A stretch of 20,641 bases of DNA, taken from assembly GCF_000485595.1 (NCBI RefSeq), contig NW_014577553.1:100568-121208 (forward strand), read 5' to 3'. Numbering within the stretch: the stretch's first letter is position 1; every line of letters starts with the position of its first letter. Source of the stretch: Priapulus caudatus. Lineage: Eukaryota > Priapulida > Priapulimorpha > Priapulimorphida > Priapulidae. This document shows, one piece after another, positions 8,106 to 18,535 of the stretch. The position numbers were made by a program, and so were the translations under genes. A model generated the notes under the pieces. It was not told the origin of the DNA. It ran no database searches and saw only the letters and a list, made by a program, of their open reading frames with translations.

Positions 8106-9837
8106 ATCGTCATTTTCGGTCGTAGGAGATACTATCAGCTGCTAACGCATTATGGCACATGATGCAGAGCACAGCTAGCTTTAGGTACCTATAGCCGCGT
8201 ACATGACTTGCCCGCCAGGGGCCTATAGCACATTTTAGCTGGAAATAGCATCAAACACGCTTCCCAAAGTTTCCACGAAAATCGCCTTTACAAACGCAAA
8301 ATGATCGGGCTTTTTATAACACTTAATCTAATTACGTGGACATCTCACCTATCTTTTGAACACTTTACACAATCTACACCATGTACTTTTATCCTTTTAT
8401 TCACAAAGTAAGCACTACTGGCAATTTATTTTCAACGATATGGCGTGCGCACGCGTTGACGTTACCGGATATTGTACGCAAAAACACTGGCAGCTATGCG
8501 TGCAGCATTATACAAGCCAGTGACGTGCACGCGGTTGCGATCGCCACATCATTTCAAAATGAATTGCCAGTAGGCTTACTTGAGGAATAATGGATAAATA
8601 CTGTGTAACGTTGTGGAAAGGTGTTCAAAAAGATTAGGGAGATGGTCATCTAGCATAAATAAGTGTTTAAAAAAGCCCATGATCATTTGCGTTTTGTAAG
8701 CGATCTTTTTAGTCGGGAACTTGGAGGAACCGGCTGTTTGATGCTATCTTCCAGCGACAATGGTGCTATAGGCCTGAGGCAGTCATGTTACGCGATGCTA
8801 TAAGTACTAAAGCTCAGCACAGCGCAAGCATGCCGACGAGTATCAGTGTTGACATGGTGTTAACTATCGCTTAAGACGTGCAAGACATATGAGTGCGAAA
8901 GCTGCGTACTAGCTAGGCACAAGTGGCAAGCCTCTATTAAGCGGACCACTGACTCTATAGTATTTTATAAGACACCGTGTCGTAAGAGCACCCACGAAGT
9001 TAGTGAGGGTATTGGTTCGCATATACTGAATCTAATGTGGTGGGCGACGAGTTCACCGTGGGCGGTGTGTAACGTGGACAAGATGTCGGACGTCCACGTG
9101 AGCCTGATATTTCGGCATGAGCATATTCACGACTTTACTGCATTCGAGTCGACGATCAGATGAGAGTCCATATCGTCGAACTATAGTGTATCACTGCTCT
9201 AGAAGCGATTCATAGTAGTTGACTACACAGTCACGTAGCAGGCTATGTCACTGTATCTCCGCCAGAAAAAAAATCTCCCGTTTTATAGCTAGCGGGAATG
9301 GCAGGCGGGAAAGGTCCACAGTGAAGGCAATCAAGGCGCTTTAACCGTATCGTACAAAGCTGTGCATGCGTGCTCGACAGACCTGAACCCATTATACGTT
9401 GGCTCGGCGGCGTTTCTCCCACTTGATGTCAGTGCCTTAGACTTCACCTGCACTGATAATTCCCGATGTCACGTGAACTGCGCAAGTTCTCCCTAATTGC
9501 GCCGTTCTCGCGAATTGCTTTCGCTCGATTGTGCAGGAATCCGTGTCTGTCTGCGTCACAGACTATAGCAGGCAGGCCGTAATCCCGGTGGCTATACGCT
9601 TCATCTATAGAGGCTTTCGTCTCGGAGAACGTTTTTGACCAGTAGGAATCTCCGTACACGGGGCGATCGCGTGCGCAGTGTACACGGAATGCGGAGCGTT
9701 AATCGTGCAAGCATGACGTCACAAAATGGCTGATCATCGGCAGCCGTGCAACATGGCGGAAGCGAATTTATCGCTGTGACGTCACTACCTATCGCAAGTG
9801 TTTTCCAGCATTATATTGTTGCCTTCACATCATATAC
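8106..9837. mobile_element. Dispersed repeat, copy B
   Basis: Second copy of 106-1766, in the same orientation, with the same order of landmarks and the same end point (CACATCATATAC). The offset between copies grows from 8013 at the palindrome start to 8027 at its right flank and 8071 at the end, so copy B has gained bases throughout. Most differences are single-base insertions or deletions, with some real replacements (around 9478-9530 against 1438-1475). Either it is older and decayed or it comes from poorly corrected long reads. No coding capacity was seen. Confidence 0.85.
8176..8815. mobile_element. Nested foldback element, copy B
   Basis: Same palindrome as 163-788, here about 640 bp with many small indels. 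It starts TAGCTTTAG at 8176 and ends near 8815. AGCACAGC at 8168-8175 (one base short) and AGCACAGCG at 8816-8824 are the same flanking duplication as in copy A. Identical placement in both copies means the element was in the larger repeat before it was copied. Confidence 0.85.
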
Positions 9838-9981
9838 GTGCGTGTCACGACGTCTATCGTATCACCTTGGACACCATTTCTACGTTGGACTTACACATTT
9901 TCGCATTGTCTATTCTTCTTCTTACACCAAACTTCATATCCATCCCTGTTTATTTTATTAGTCATTTGCTTATTCTATGCA
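9838..9981. other. Unique spacer after copy B
   Basis: Low-G, pyrimidine-rich unique sequence leading into the CA array. No gene seen. Confidence 0.5.
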
Positions 9982-10096
9982 CAATTCACATACACCAGCA
10001 CACACACATCCACCTACAATCAACTATTTTGTCATCGCGCACACACACACACACATCACACCACACACATCACAAACATCTAACACACACACGCTA

Positions 10097-10137
<41 letters not shown>

Positions 10138-10695
10138 CACACACACACACCTACACTACTTATACATCACACACACCACCACACTACTACAACACAATAC
10201 ACACACACACGCATCACACCACACACACACACACACACACACAACACACACACCACACACACACACCACACACACACACACACACACCACACCCACACTA
10301 CTAAATATATTTTACACACATCATACACACACACACATTCACACAACATTTACACAGCACACCCACACTACTACCAGCATCACACTGCCCTCTCCTCCTA
10401 CCCATCACACTTACCATACGCACACATCACACACACACACCACTACATTCATGCATGCACACACACACACAACCAACACACACACCACACACACACCACT
10501 ACACACACTCTCACGCGCGCACACACAACACACCACACACACACACACGAAACACACCACACAACCCATACACACCCTCATCCCACACACACACAACACA
10601 CACACACACATCCACACATTATCACATCACCCACACCGCACACACACACTCCTCACACTACCACGACACACACACACTACACACACACACACACA

Positions 10696-10726
<31 letters not shown>

Positions 10727-11275
10727 CACACACACACACACAACACACATACACACATTACACACACGCCCACACCACACACACACACGCCCCTCTCTCC
10801 CCCAACACCACACTCACGTGCACTACAATCACCACACACACATCACACACACACACACACACACAAAACACACACACAAAACACAATACTCCCCCTCTCT
10901 CCTCCCCACTAGATCTCTACACACACCCTATACACACACATCACACACACCACCACATCACACACCCACTTACCACTACCAACACGCACTCACACACACA
11001 CAACACATACACACTAACACACCACACACACACACACACACACACAACATCAATTAATTATCACACACACACGACACATCACAATTACACGTACATATAA
11101 CCCACACACCCATACAACATATCACACACACCACGCTATACCATATTAATCATTCCACCCAACACACACCCCCGACAAACACCACACACACACATACCAC
11201 ACCCACCCCCCACATCCACAACTCACCACACTCACCCCCCATCAACAATTATCACCTCACCCCCCACATTCGCTA
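9982..11275. repeat. Long CA-rich microsatellite region
   Basis: About 1.3 kb of CA/CAC repeats with CACC, CATAC and CACTAC interruptions and almost no G. Pure CA runs occur at about 10100-10135, 10218-10242, 10263-10289 and 10687-10719. A TATATATA run lies near 10719-10726. His/Thr-rich plus-strand and Cys/Val-rich minus-strand frames, up to 311 codons (9977-10912), are repeat-derived. Confidence 0.95.
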
Positions 11276-12015
11276 AACCCCCCGCCTTTCTACTACAGAT
11301 TACGTCCGCCTGGTTTTCGGTACACAATAGGGCATTTGACTCATCTACCGTATGTTTACAATCACTATTGCACTCACAAATTCGCTGCATAAACTAAAGT
11401 AATGAACTAAAAGCTCTCTCTCCTACATTTTAGCTGCACGCACACTACCTATCCAAAGAAATCCTCACCGTATTTCTAAACAATACAGACGTACATTAAT
11501 TCATTCAAGATGTAAACATGCTGACCCAACCTTAGACCTGCGGCTGGCTTAAAGTAAAGCCCGATAGCCTCTAAATCGCAGATGTTCCCCAATCTTCCAG
11601 CCTAACGTTACGTGACCAGCAACGAATAATATAACTAAAAATAAGCGGGGGGCCGGGGTTCGTGGGCGGTGCGGCCCACGCGCCCCCTCCTGCCTTTTTC
11701 CCGCATGTCATCTATAACTAACGTAACTACACCACCAACTCAGCACTCTAACCTCCCTAGACCCTCCAACCTACGCGATCTCTAACATTCCTATACAGAA
11801 TTCTCCCCGTCCACGTCTTCTGCTTGTTTCCCTTGTAGCCAACCCTTCGGCCTCGCTAATCAATAATGGTTTTATCTCACGACTGGTTTGCTTCATTCAC
11901 ATGTACGGAACTCGCAATAATTATGGTAATAACTAAAATCCAACTAAGACAAATGGGACGTCTTACACCAGCATATTAAATAACTAATATTTAATTTTAC
12001 AAAACTACAGGATAA
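11276..12015. other. Unique island between CA and GT arrays, with a GC hairpin
   Basis: About 740 bp of non-repetitive, G-poor sequence. The exception is a GC-rich patch at 11645-11690. There CGTGGGC (11661-11667) and GCCCACG (11674-11680) form a perfect 7-bp stem around a 6-base loop. GGGG at 11655-11658 can extend the pairing to CCCC at 11683-11686 across a 2x2 internal loop. No gene recognised. Confidence 0.55.
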
Positions 12016-12074
12016 GTGTTTGTGTGTTTGTGTGTGTGGTGTTGATTGTGTTGTGTAGTGTGGTGTGTGTGTTG

Positions 12075-12105
<31 letters not shown>

Positions 12106-12290
12106 TGTGAGGTGGTGAGTATGACGTGGTGGGGAGGTTGCGAGGTGGTGTGTATGTTGGCGGTGTGTGTGTGAGGTCGTGAGAGAGGTGGGAGGAGTGG
12201 AGTGTGTGGGAGTTGGTTGTGCGTGTGAGTGAAGTGGGTGGGTGGAGGTGTGTGGTGTGTATGTTGTGTTGGGTGTGATGTGAGTGAGGT
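12016..12290. repeat. GT-rich microsatellite region
   Basis: GT/GTG repeats with a pure TG core at about 12067-12098. It is opposite in strand sense to the CA region at 9982-11275. The His/Thr minus-strand frame is compositional. Confidence 0.92.
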
Positions 12291-12589
12291 GAAGAGTTTT
12301 GGGAAAATGAAGTGACTTTTAAAATTATTTTTAAGTATTGGGTTTAGTGGGAGAGATAAAGGTATATTTATTGTGATGGTGGAAATGTTGAAATGGTTAT
12401 TATTGTGAAAATGAATTGTTTTTAAAAAAATGTGATTATTCATATTTATTTTTTTAATGAAGGATGTTTTTGAGTAATTGTATATTTATGATATGAGTTT
12501 GAGAAGGGGATGTTCGGACGTTTAAGACGTATATACGGAATAAAAGGTTTTAATGGTTGTTGTAGGTTAGACAGAAAGGGCAGTTGGTA
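12291..12589. other. AT-rich, C-poor spacer
   Basis: AT-rich unique sequence on a strand nearly devoid of C until about 12510. No gene seen. Confidence 0.5.
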
Positions 12590-12943
12590 TCTGAGGAGGA
12601 GAGAGAGGGAGATTGAGTTGATGGTGTGTTTGAGGGAGGGTGGGAGTGAGGGAGAGAGAGAGAGGAGAGAGGAGGAGGAGAGAGGGGGGAAAAGGGAAGA
12701 TGGTGAGAGGGTGGGTTGAGATAGAGGTAAGGATAGATGGATAGAAAGAGAGAGAGAAGAGAGAGGGGAGGGATGGAGATGAGGAGGATGAGGTGAGAGA
12801 GAGGAGGGGGGGGGGGAGAGAGGAGAGGAGGAGGAGGAGGGAGGAAGATAGATAGAAAGAGGAGACGACAGATGAGGGATGAGTGGAAGGGGAGGGGGAG
12901 AGAGGAGGGGGAGAGAAGAGATTAGGAGAGGACATAAAGGGAA
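12590..12943. repeat. GA/GGA-rich purine tract
   Basis: About 350 bp of GAGA, GGA and GGGA repeats with a poly-G run near 12806-12816. A long purine strand like this can form triplex DNA. The Ser/Pro/Leu minus-strand frames are compositional. Confidence 0.92.
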
Positions 12944-13813
12944 CACGGTAACAGGAGAGGGTTAGGTTATTTACGATGTATGGAATCTAATTAATTTTTA
13001 ATATAGATTATTAAATTGATTAATGTAAATTATTGGAAAGGTTTAGTTGATAGTAACGTGGGTTTTCAAAGATCAGGTAAAATTGTAATTTAAATGGATT
13101 CTTGATGAAGAAAAAATGATAGGATCGTGAGGGAGGATTGACGTGGTTCTGGGCTGGTGTAATTTAAAGGTAGGATGACTTTTGTGATAGGTAAATCAGA
13201 TGGTAATATAATTTAGTTAGGTGATTAATAATTAATTTTGTGTCTTATTTTCATATGATGTCAGGGTTGACGGTTGTTAGTCGTTGGTGGAGTTGTGGGT
13301 GGGCGACCATAGACAGATAGGCAACGAAGGGTGTGGGAGGATGGTGTGCGTAGATTTGTTTGTATTGTGTAGTAGCTGCGGGTGGGGCTAATGGTTTTTA
13401 CGGTGGTTCGGGCATGGTGATGTGTGTAGTGTCCTGTGCTGCTTGCGTGGGGTGTGGAGTTTTGGGTTGTTATGTAGTTGGTGGGTTGTGTTCAGGTTCG
13501 ATTGTTTTTATGTTGTTGTTAGTTTTTGCGTTAGTTATATGTGTTGGTTTGTTTTCGGATTAAGTGTAATATGTATTGCTTGTTTTTTTATTTATTATTT
13601 TTTCTTAATTAATGTTGAATGTAGTTTTATGGTGTTTGTTTTTTTATGGGAATTGACTGTATTTAATGAGGAGTTAATTTCTTTGGTAGTGTTGGTTAAT
13701 ATTCTTTGTTTTTTTTTTTTTGGTGGGTGTGTGTGTTTTTGGTTGTTGGGGATTTTAATTTTTATTCTTTATCTTGGTAGTTAAGGTTCTATTTTTGATT
13801 TATTTAGGTTTTT
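12944..13813. other. Unique but strongly G+T-biased segment
   Basis: About 870 bp that is not an obvious tandem repeat yet has very little C on the plus strand, especially 13490-13813. Plus-strand frames at 13360-13563 and 13422-13784 are Val/Cys/Phe/Leu-rich and could mimic membrane proteins. That follows from GT-rich codons, so I do not call a gene. Confidence 0.5.
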
Positions 13814-13877
13814 TATGTGTGTGTGTGTGGGTTGGTGTGTGTGTGTGTGTTGTGTGTGGTGGGTGTGTGTGGTTGTG

Positions 13878-13913
<36 letters not shown>

Positions 13914-13937
13914 TGGTGATGTGTGTGTGTGTGTCGG

Positions 13938-13968
<31 letters not shown>

Positions 13969-14036
13969 TGTGTTGTTGTGGTGTGTGTGTTGTGTGTGTG
14001 TGTGTGATGTGTTGTGTGTGGTGTGTTGTTTTGTTG

Positions 14037-14084
<48 letters not shown>

Positions 14085-14462
14085 TGTGGTGTGTTGTTGT
14101 TGTGTGTGTGTGTGTGTGTGTGGTGTGTGGCGTGTGTGGTGTGTCGTTGCGCGTGTTTGTTTTTGGTTGGTCTTTTTGGTGTGTGTGTGTGTTGTTCTTT
14201 TTTGTTTTGTAATTGTTTTTATTGTGGTAGTATGATCGTATGGGTTTCGATTCGTGGATTTTATGTATGTGTATTGGTTGGTGGTGTGTGTGATTGTGTT
14301 GGTTGGTTGTGTGTGTTTTGTGTGTTGTGTGGTGTGTGTGGGTGGTGTGGTGTGTGTGTGTGTGTGTGTGTGTGTGGGCCGCGTGGTATGTATGTTGTGT
14401 GTGTGTGTGTGTGTTTTGTGTGCGCGCGTGCATGTGAGAGAGAGATAGAGAGTCTGTGTGTG
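13814..14462. repeat. GT-rich microsatellite region
   Basis: Long GT repeats with pure runs at about 13879-13910, 14040-14082 and 14350-14376. It ends in GTGCGCGCGTGC and a short GAGAGA run (14427-14437). Cys/Val plus-strand frames and a 232-codon His/Thr minus-strand frame are repeat-derived. Confidence 0.94.
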
Positions 14463-14865
14463 TTCTATTTGTCATCATTTCCTCCCTCAGATCTGAATAC
14501 TCTTTACCCAAGAGCCGGTGATATTCAACATGTATGTTTGCTCTGTGTCAACAGTATATTCCAGTGTTACTTAGTTACACACGTGACACCTAATGTAATT
14601 TTATGCACGCTAAAAGCATTTATAACATTTTAATCATTAAATTGTAGGTTTGGCACACGTGTACGCGTGCATTTAAATGACTGACTGCTTAAACTATATT
14701 AAACCAATTAACCTAATTGATTTATTAATTAATGAAATTTGATTACCAAAATAATGATATTAGCTTGATATATAGCTTGATTTACTGCTTGATAACTAGT
14801 TTTATTGTTTTGTTTTTTAATTGGTCGATTATTCGATCGATGAGTCAATTAGTCGATTGATTGAC
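14463..14865. other. AT-rich unique segment
   Basis: No gene recognised. TTAATTAA-like and GCTTGAT repeats occur locally (14763-14790). Normal base balance resumes here after the GT-rich region. Confidence 0.5.
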
Positions 14866-14965
14866 TGGTTGGTTGGTACGTTGGCTAGTTGGTTGGTTAG
14901 TTGGTTGGTTGGATGTTTGTTAGTTGCTTAGTTCTTTTATTGGTTAGTTGGTTGGTTGGTTTCTT
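14866..14965. repeat. Degenerate GGTT tetranucleotide repeat
   Basis: TTGGTTGG/TTAGTTGG units with substitutions. It is preceded by TCGATTATTCGATCGA-type sequence at 14824-14860. Confidence 0.85.
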
Positions 14966-15660
14966 GTTTCTTAGGCTGATCGGTTGACTGATTTCTAACC
15001 CCAAATGCTTTCAATTCAAGTTATTATTGAATTCGTTTTAGACCAACACCGGAGCGGCTTAGAAATGGCCCAACCGATGATCACCGAGAGTTGAATGCTT
15101 TTCTCGCTGATGCTCTGTGTCGTGGCTACGGCGTGAAGCGCCGCGTCTGCCCCCATTGCCCCCATCACGTCTAGTAATGCACAGGGTTGCGACGCGAAGC
15201 ACAATTGGCAGCTTCCGAGCAGCATGTGACAACGCAGCGTGAGTGATGGGTTCAGACACTGTTCTTAGCCGATAAAGGCTTTCACGAGAAAACGGAAAAC
15301 AAATATAGAAAAATGAACGTTTTCGTTAAAACAAATCGCGAAACGTACACGGATTGTCAAATACATCGAGCTGCTAGCCCGGCCCCTCGGCTGTGAGCAG
15401 CTCACGAATTTTGATGAGATCTGTCGAAGCGGAGTAAGGTGGAGCAAGGGTCGTACGTGAAGCCGGGTTTGGATAATGAAAGGCGCGTGCGGGCGACAGC
15501 GACAGCGGGAAACCTTCCGTCAATCTGAAATACCGGATGAACATGTGAACCGGATGTACGCAGCGCCGTTGCCATGCAATAAACAATAGAACGTACTAAG
15601 CGGCGGCATCGTGATTGGTTAGGAGTAAGTAAATGAATAAATAAAACAACGCGGATTACA
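14966..15660. other. Unique CpG-containing segment, no gene recognised
   Basis: About 700 bp of balanced, non-repetitive sequence. Minus-strand frames of 60-91 codons (15016-15225, 15265-15447, 15402-15677) overlap one another and match nothing I know. Confidence 0.4.
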
Positions 15661-15955
15661 CACGCACACACACACACCTATACACACACACGTACACAAG
15701 CGCGCGCGCGCACACACACACACATACACACACACACGTACACACACCTATACACACACACGTACACACACCTATACACACACACGTACACACGCGCGCG
15801 CGCACGCACACACACATACACACACACATGCGCACGCACACGCACACACACACCTATACACACACGTACACACGCGCGCGCGCACGCACACACACATACA
15901 ACGCAACGACACCGCAGACAGCACCATATACACAGACACGTACGCACACACACGC

Positions 15956-15987
<32 letters not shown>

Positions 15988-16081
15988 ACACACGACACAA
16001 CCACATACACGCACACGCGCGCGCACACGCACACGCGCACGCACCAACACACGCACACACACACCTACATGCACACGCAAC
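15661..16081. repeat. CA/CG higher-order microsatellite
   Basis: Alternating purine-pyrimidine array with a compound unit. The phrase CACCTATACACACAC then CGTACAC appears near 15676, 15747, 15770 and 15850. Three of the four are followed by CGCGCGCGCGC and then CACACATAC. The CG-rich runs (15700-15710, 15787-15800, 15872-15882, 16016-16024) are classic Z-DNA-prone sequence. All open frames are compositional. Confidence 0.9.
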
Positions 16082-16539
16082 CGGCGCATAATGTGTCATA
16101 AAAATTATTTAGTGGCTGTCATATAAAACGAACCACTTCCGAGCAGGATGTCACATGTCACATGGCACGAGGATTTTTTCGGTCCAATGTTTACGAAGCA
16201 TTTCACGTAAGACTTTGGAGACGCGCGGTACAGACGCGCGTGCAATCAACTAATGTGTCGGAGCAAATATATATGGATGAAGAATCTGTGACTTTACTGA
16301 TTGCTCCGGCCCGCATATCTTGTCTTTGTATACACATGACAACCGCAATGCGCCAGGCAATATGTTTGGTAGGGCAGATTATTGTAAACTAAACAATCGT
16401 GCGAATTTGGTGCGGGTGCATCCCCGAGAAAGCTAACAACGCACACATAAAGTCATCATGTTATCAAACAGTCCATCGCGCCGGCTCAATGTATAATACG
16501 ATATACTATGCCACTATGGGATGTACAGGGAGGCTCGAT

Positions 16540-16543
<4 letters not shown>
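16082..16543. other. Unique segment, no gene recognised
   Basis: A plus-strand 76-codon frame at 16162-16392 is non-repetitive but unknown to me and has no supporting features. A second, longer frame from 16399 runs into the AT and CT arrays. Confidence 0.35.

Positions 16544-16578
<35 letters not shown>
16544..16578. repeat. AT dinucleotide repeat
   Basis: Uninterrupted TA repeat of about 17 units. Confidence 0.95.
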
Positions 16579-16579
<1 letters not shown>

Positions 16580-16880
16580 TATTCTCCTCTCTTGCTCTCC
16601 TCTTCTCTCTCGCTTCTCTCTCTGCACTCTCTCTTTTCTCTGTCTCTCATCTCTCTCTTATCTGCTCTCTCTCTGCTCTCTCGATCTCTCGTTCTCTTGC
16701 TGCTCTCTTCTCTCTTCTCTTCTCGTCTCTCCTGTCTCCCTCTCTCGTCGTCCTCCTTCTCGATCTCGTCTCTGCTCTGCTCTCTCTCTCTCTCTCTTCT
16801 GCTCCTCTCCGGCTCCTTATCTTCAAGTCTCTCTCATCGTCTCTCTCTCGATCTCTCTCTCTGCCGTCGCTCTCTCCTTT
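16579..16880. repeat. CT-rich microsatellite region
   Basis: Interrupted CT/CTG/CTCG pyrimidine tract following the AT repeat directly. Ser/Leu plus-strand frames are compositional. Confidence 0.92.
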
Positions 16881-17131
16881 ATGTATATATAACTACAGCC
16901 ACCACATACATACATATAATATCATATATATCATAGTATATAGTATAGTATATATATATATCAAACGCAGCGCGCGAGGGAGACCAGAACGACGAGAAAA
17001 AAACAGATGAGAGAGAGAGAGAGTGTGTGTACGTGAGTTGTATGTAAGCGTAAATGAATTTTCACAGCCACAGCAATTTCACGTGATGTCGAAACATTGA
17101 TTTTTAGTCGGAATCGATTAAGAATTAACTG
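16881..17131. other. Spacer between CT and GA tracts
   Basis: Contains a TATATA-rich stretch at 16905-16960 and a GAGAGA/GTGTGT junction at 17008-17030. No gene seen. Confidence 0.5.
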
Positions 17132-17377
17132 CTGCGAGAGCGAGAGAGCGAGCACAGCGAGAGAGATGAGAGAAGAGAGAATGAGACGAGATGGAAGAAG
17201 ATGCAGAATGAGAGAGAGAGAGAGAGAGAGGGCGAGCCCCAGATAGAATATTGAGCGAATGAGAGAAGAGAGAGGGAAATGAGGAGAGAGTAGACGGGAG
17301 AGAGCAGAAACTGAGGAGAGAGCAATGAAGAAAGAAAGGGTAAATGAGGGACGATGAGAAGATGAGAGATGAGAGCG
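17132..17377. repeat. GA-rich microsatellite region
   Basis: Interrupted GA/GAGAT purine tract, opposite in strand sense to the CT tract at 16579-16880. The pair could in principle form a long imperfect stem with a 250-base loop. Confidence 0.92.
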
Positions 17378-18070
17378 TCGATAGCAGTCCGCAGCGCACA
17401 AACGCAGCGCTAACCACAGTTGTCAGCGCTCGAACGTTCCGTTAATGCTCACCAGCGCGAGCCGGTGCGACAGTCAAGACTAATCGGCCTTAAGCCGAGG
17501 CTTTTTCGTCTACTACTGAATTCGCCCGCCTAACTATCGCGATTCCCAATCTCCATTTGGCCGTCTGCGCGTGTCTCGTCGTCCATCATTAAGATGGGGC
17601 GTAAGTTTTTTTTCTCGAAGAATATGGATACAGTTTTCGAATCGCCAGTCTGCAATGCTAAAACGGATGGCGAATTATCAATGCAAATCCGCTTCATGTC
17701 GTCGTATCATTAAGCTTAGAGCAATCAATCTCACGCAGCCACCCTCTTTCTCACGTTCGCTTAACAATTCCCGTCCGCCCACGATAAACCAAACCGCTAC
17801 TAATCAATCTCTCTTGGCAAAATAATACTTGCCGAACCCCCCCAAAAAAAAACCCCAACTAGGGGCCTAACTAACTAGACGAAGCTATACGACAGAACTA
17901 AAGATTCGATCCAGTCCCCAACAGTTTTAACACTCAACACTCGCGCGTCACATTCGCAGCCAATTCCCCTATTTCTTATTACTCATACGTCAATTAATAA
18001 CATGCCCTCAATTTTCCGCGCTTACCCATTCCCTCACATATCATGGTTCCGATGGCTTATATCGACCTCA
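17378..18070. other. Unique segment, no gene recognised
   Basis: A short inverted pair TCGGC/GCCGA around CTTAA sits at about 17483-17497, followed by a T-run. The right part (17760-18070) is G-poor, with a C7A9 run near 17837-17852, and leads into a CA array. An 84-codon plus-strand frame (17571-17825) is unassigned. Confidence 0.4.
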
Positions 18071-18535
18071 GCACGCACACACACATGCACACACACACAT
18101 CACACACACATAGCACCCACACACGACACACACGACCACCACACACACAACGACACACACACACACACACACCCACGACGCAACGACACACACAACGCAC
18201 GCCCCGGCTGGACCACACACCACACACACACACCACGCGCGCACCCTACACCACACACGGTCACAGTCACAGACACACAGACACACAGAAGACAGACAGA
18301 CACACATCACACACACACACAGCCACATCACACACATCACACACATAACACACACACACACACAGCATACACATACACATAGCGACACACACACACGCAA
18401 CCGCAGCACAAACCAGGCGACCAAGCGGAGGACCAGGGGCGTGCGATTCGCACAGGAGCGGACACACAGACAGACGAGACAGACAGGACACACAAGACAA
18501 TCACCGACACAGCACCACACACACCACACAACAGA
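18071..18535. repeat. CA-rich microsatellite region
   Basis: CA/CACGAC/CAGA repeats, including ACAGACAGACA-type tetranucleotide phases at 18280-18302 and 18465-18490. The minus-strand 171-codon Cys/Val-rich frame is compositional. Confidence 0.92.

Noticed and set aside
9977-10912. 311-codon His/Thr-rich open frame and similar Cys/Val frames in CA/GT arrays
   Set aside because: Produced by CA or GT dinucleotide repeats that lack stops. No domain or codon pattern of a real gene.
13360-13784. Overlapping Val/Phe/Cys-rich frames that look like membrane proteins
   Set aside because: The hydrophobic content is explained by G+T-rich codons. Two overlapping frames look equally hydrophobic and no known family is recognised.
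14866-14965. GGTT repeat as telomere-like sequence
   Set aside because: No TTAGG or TTAGGG tandem array. The unit is TTGG/TTAGTTGG, degenerate and short.
15212-16154. Short direct repeat CTTCCGAGCAG(C/G)ATGT(G/C)AC at 15212-15230 and 16136-16154 flanking the CA/CG array
   Set aside because: 17 of 19 bases match, but flanks are unrelated and it is not adjacent to the array edges. Too short to call an element.
17480-17515. Stem-loop followed by a T-run, resembling a bacterial terminator
   Set aside because: Only a 5-bp stem, no adjacent gene, and a eukaryotic context.
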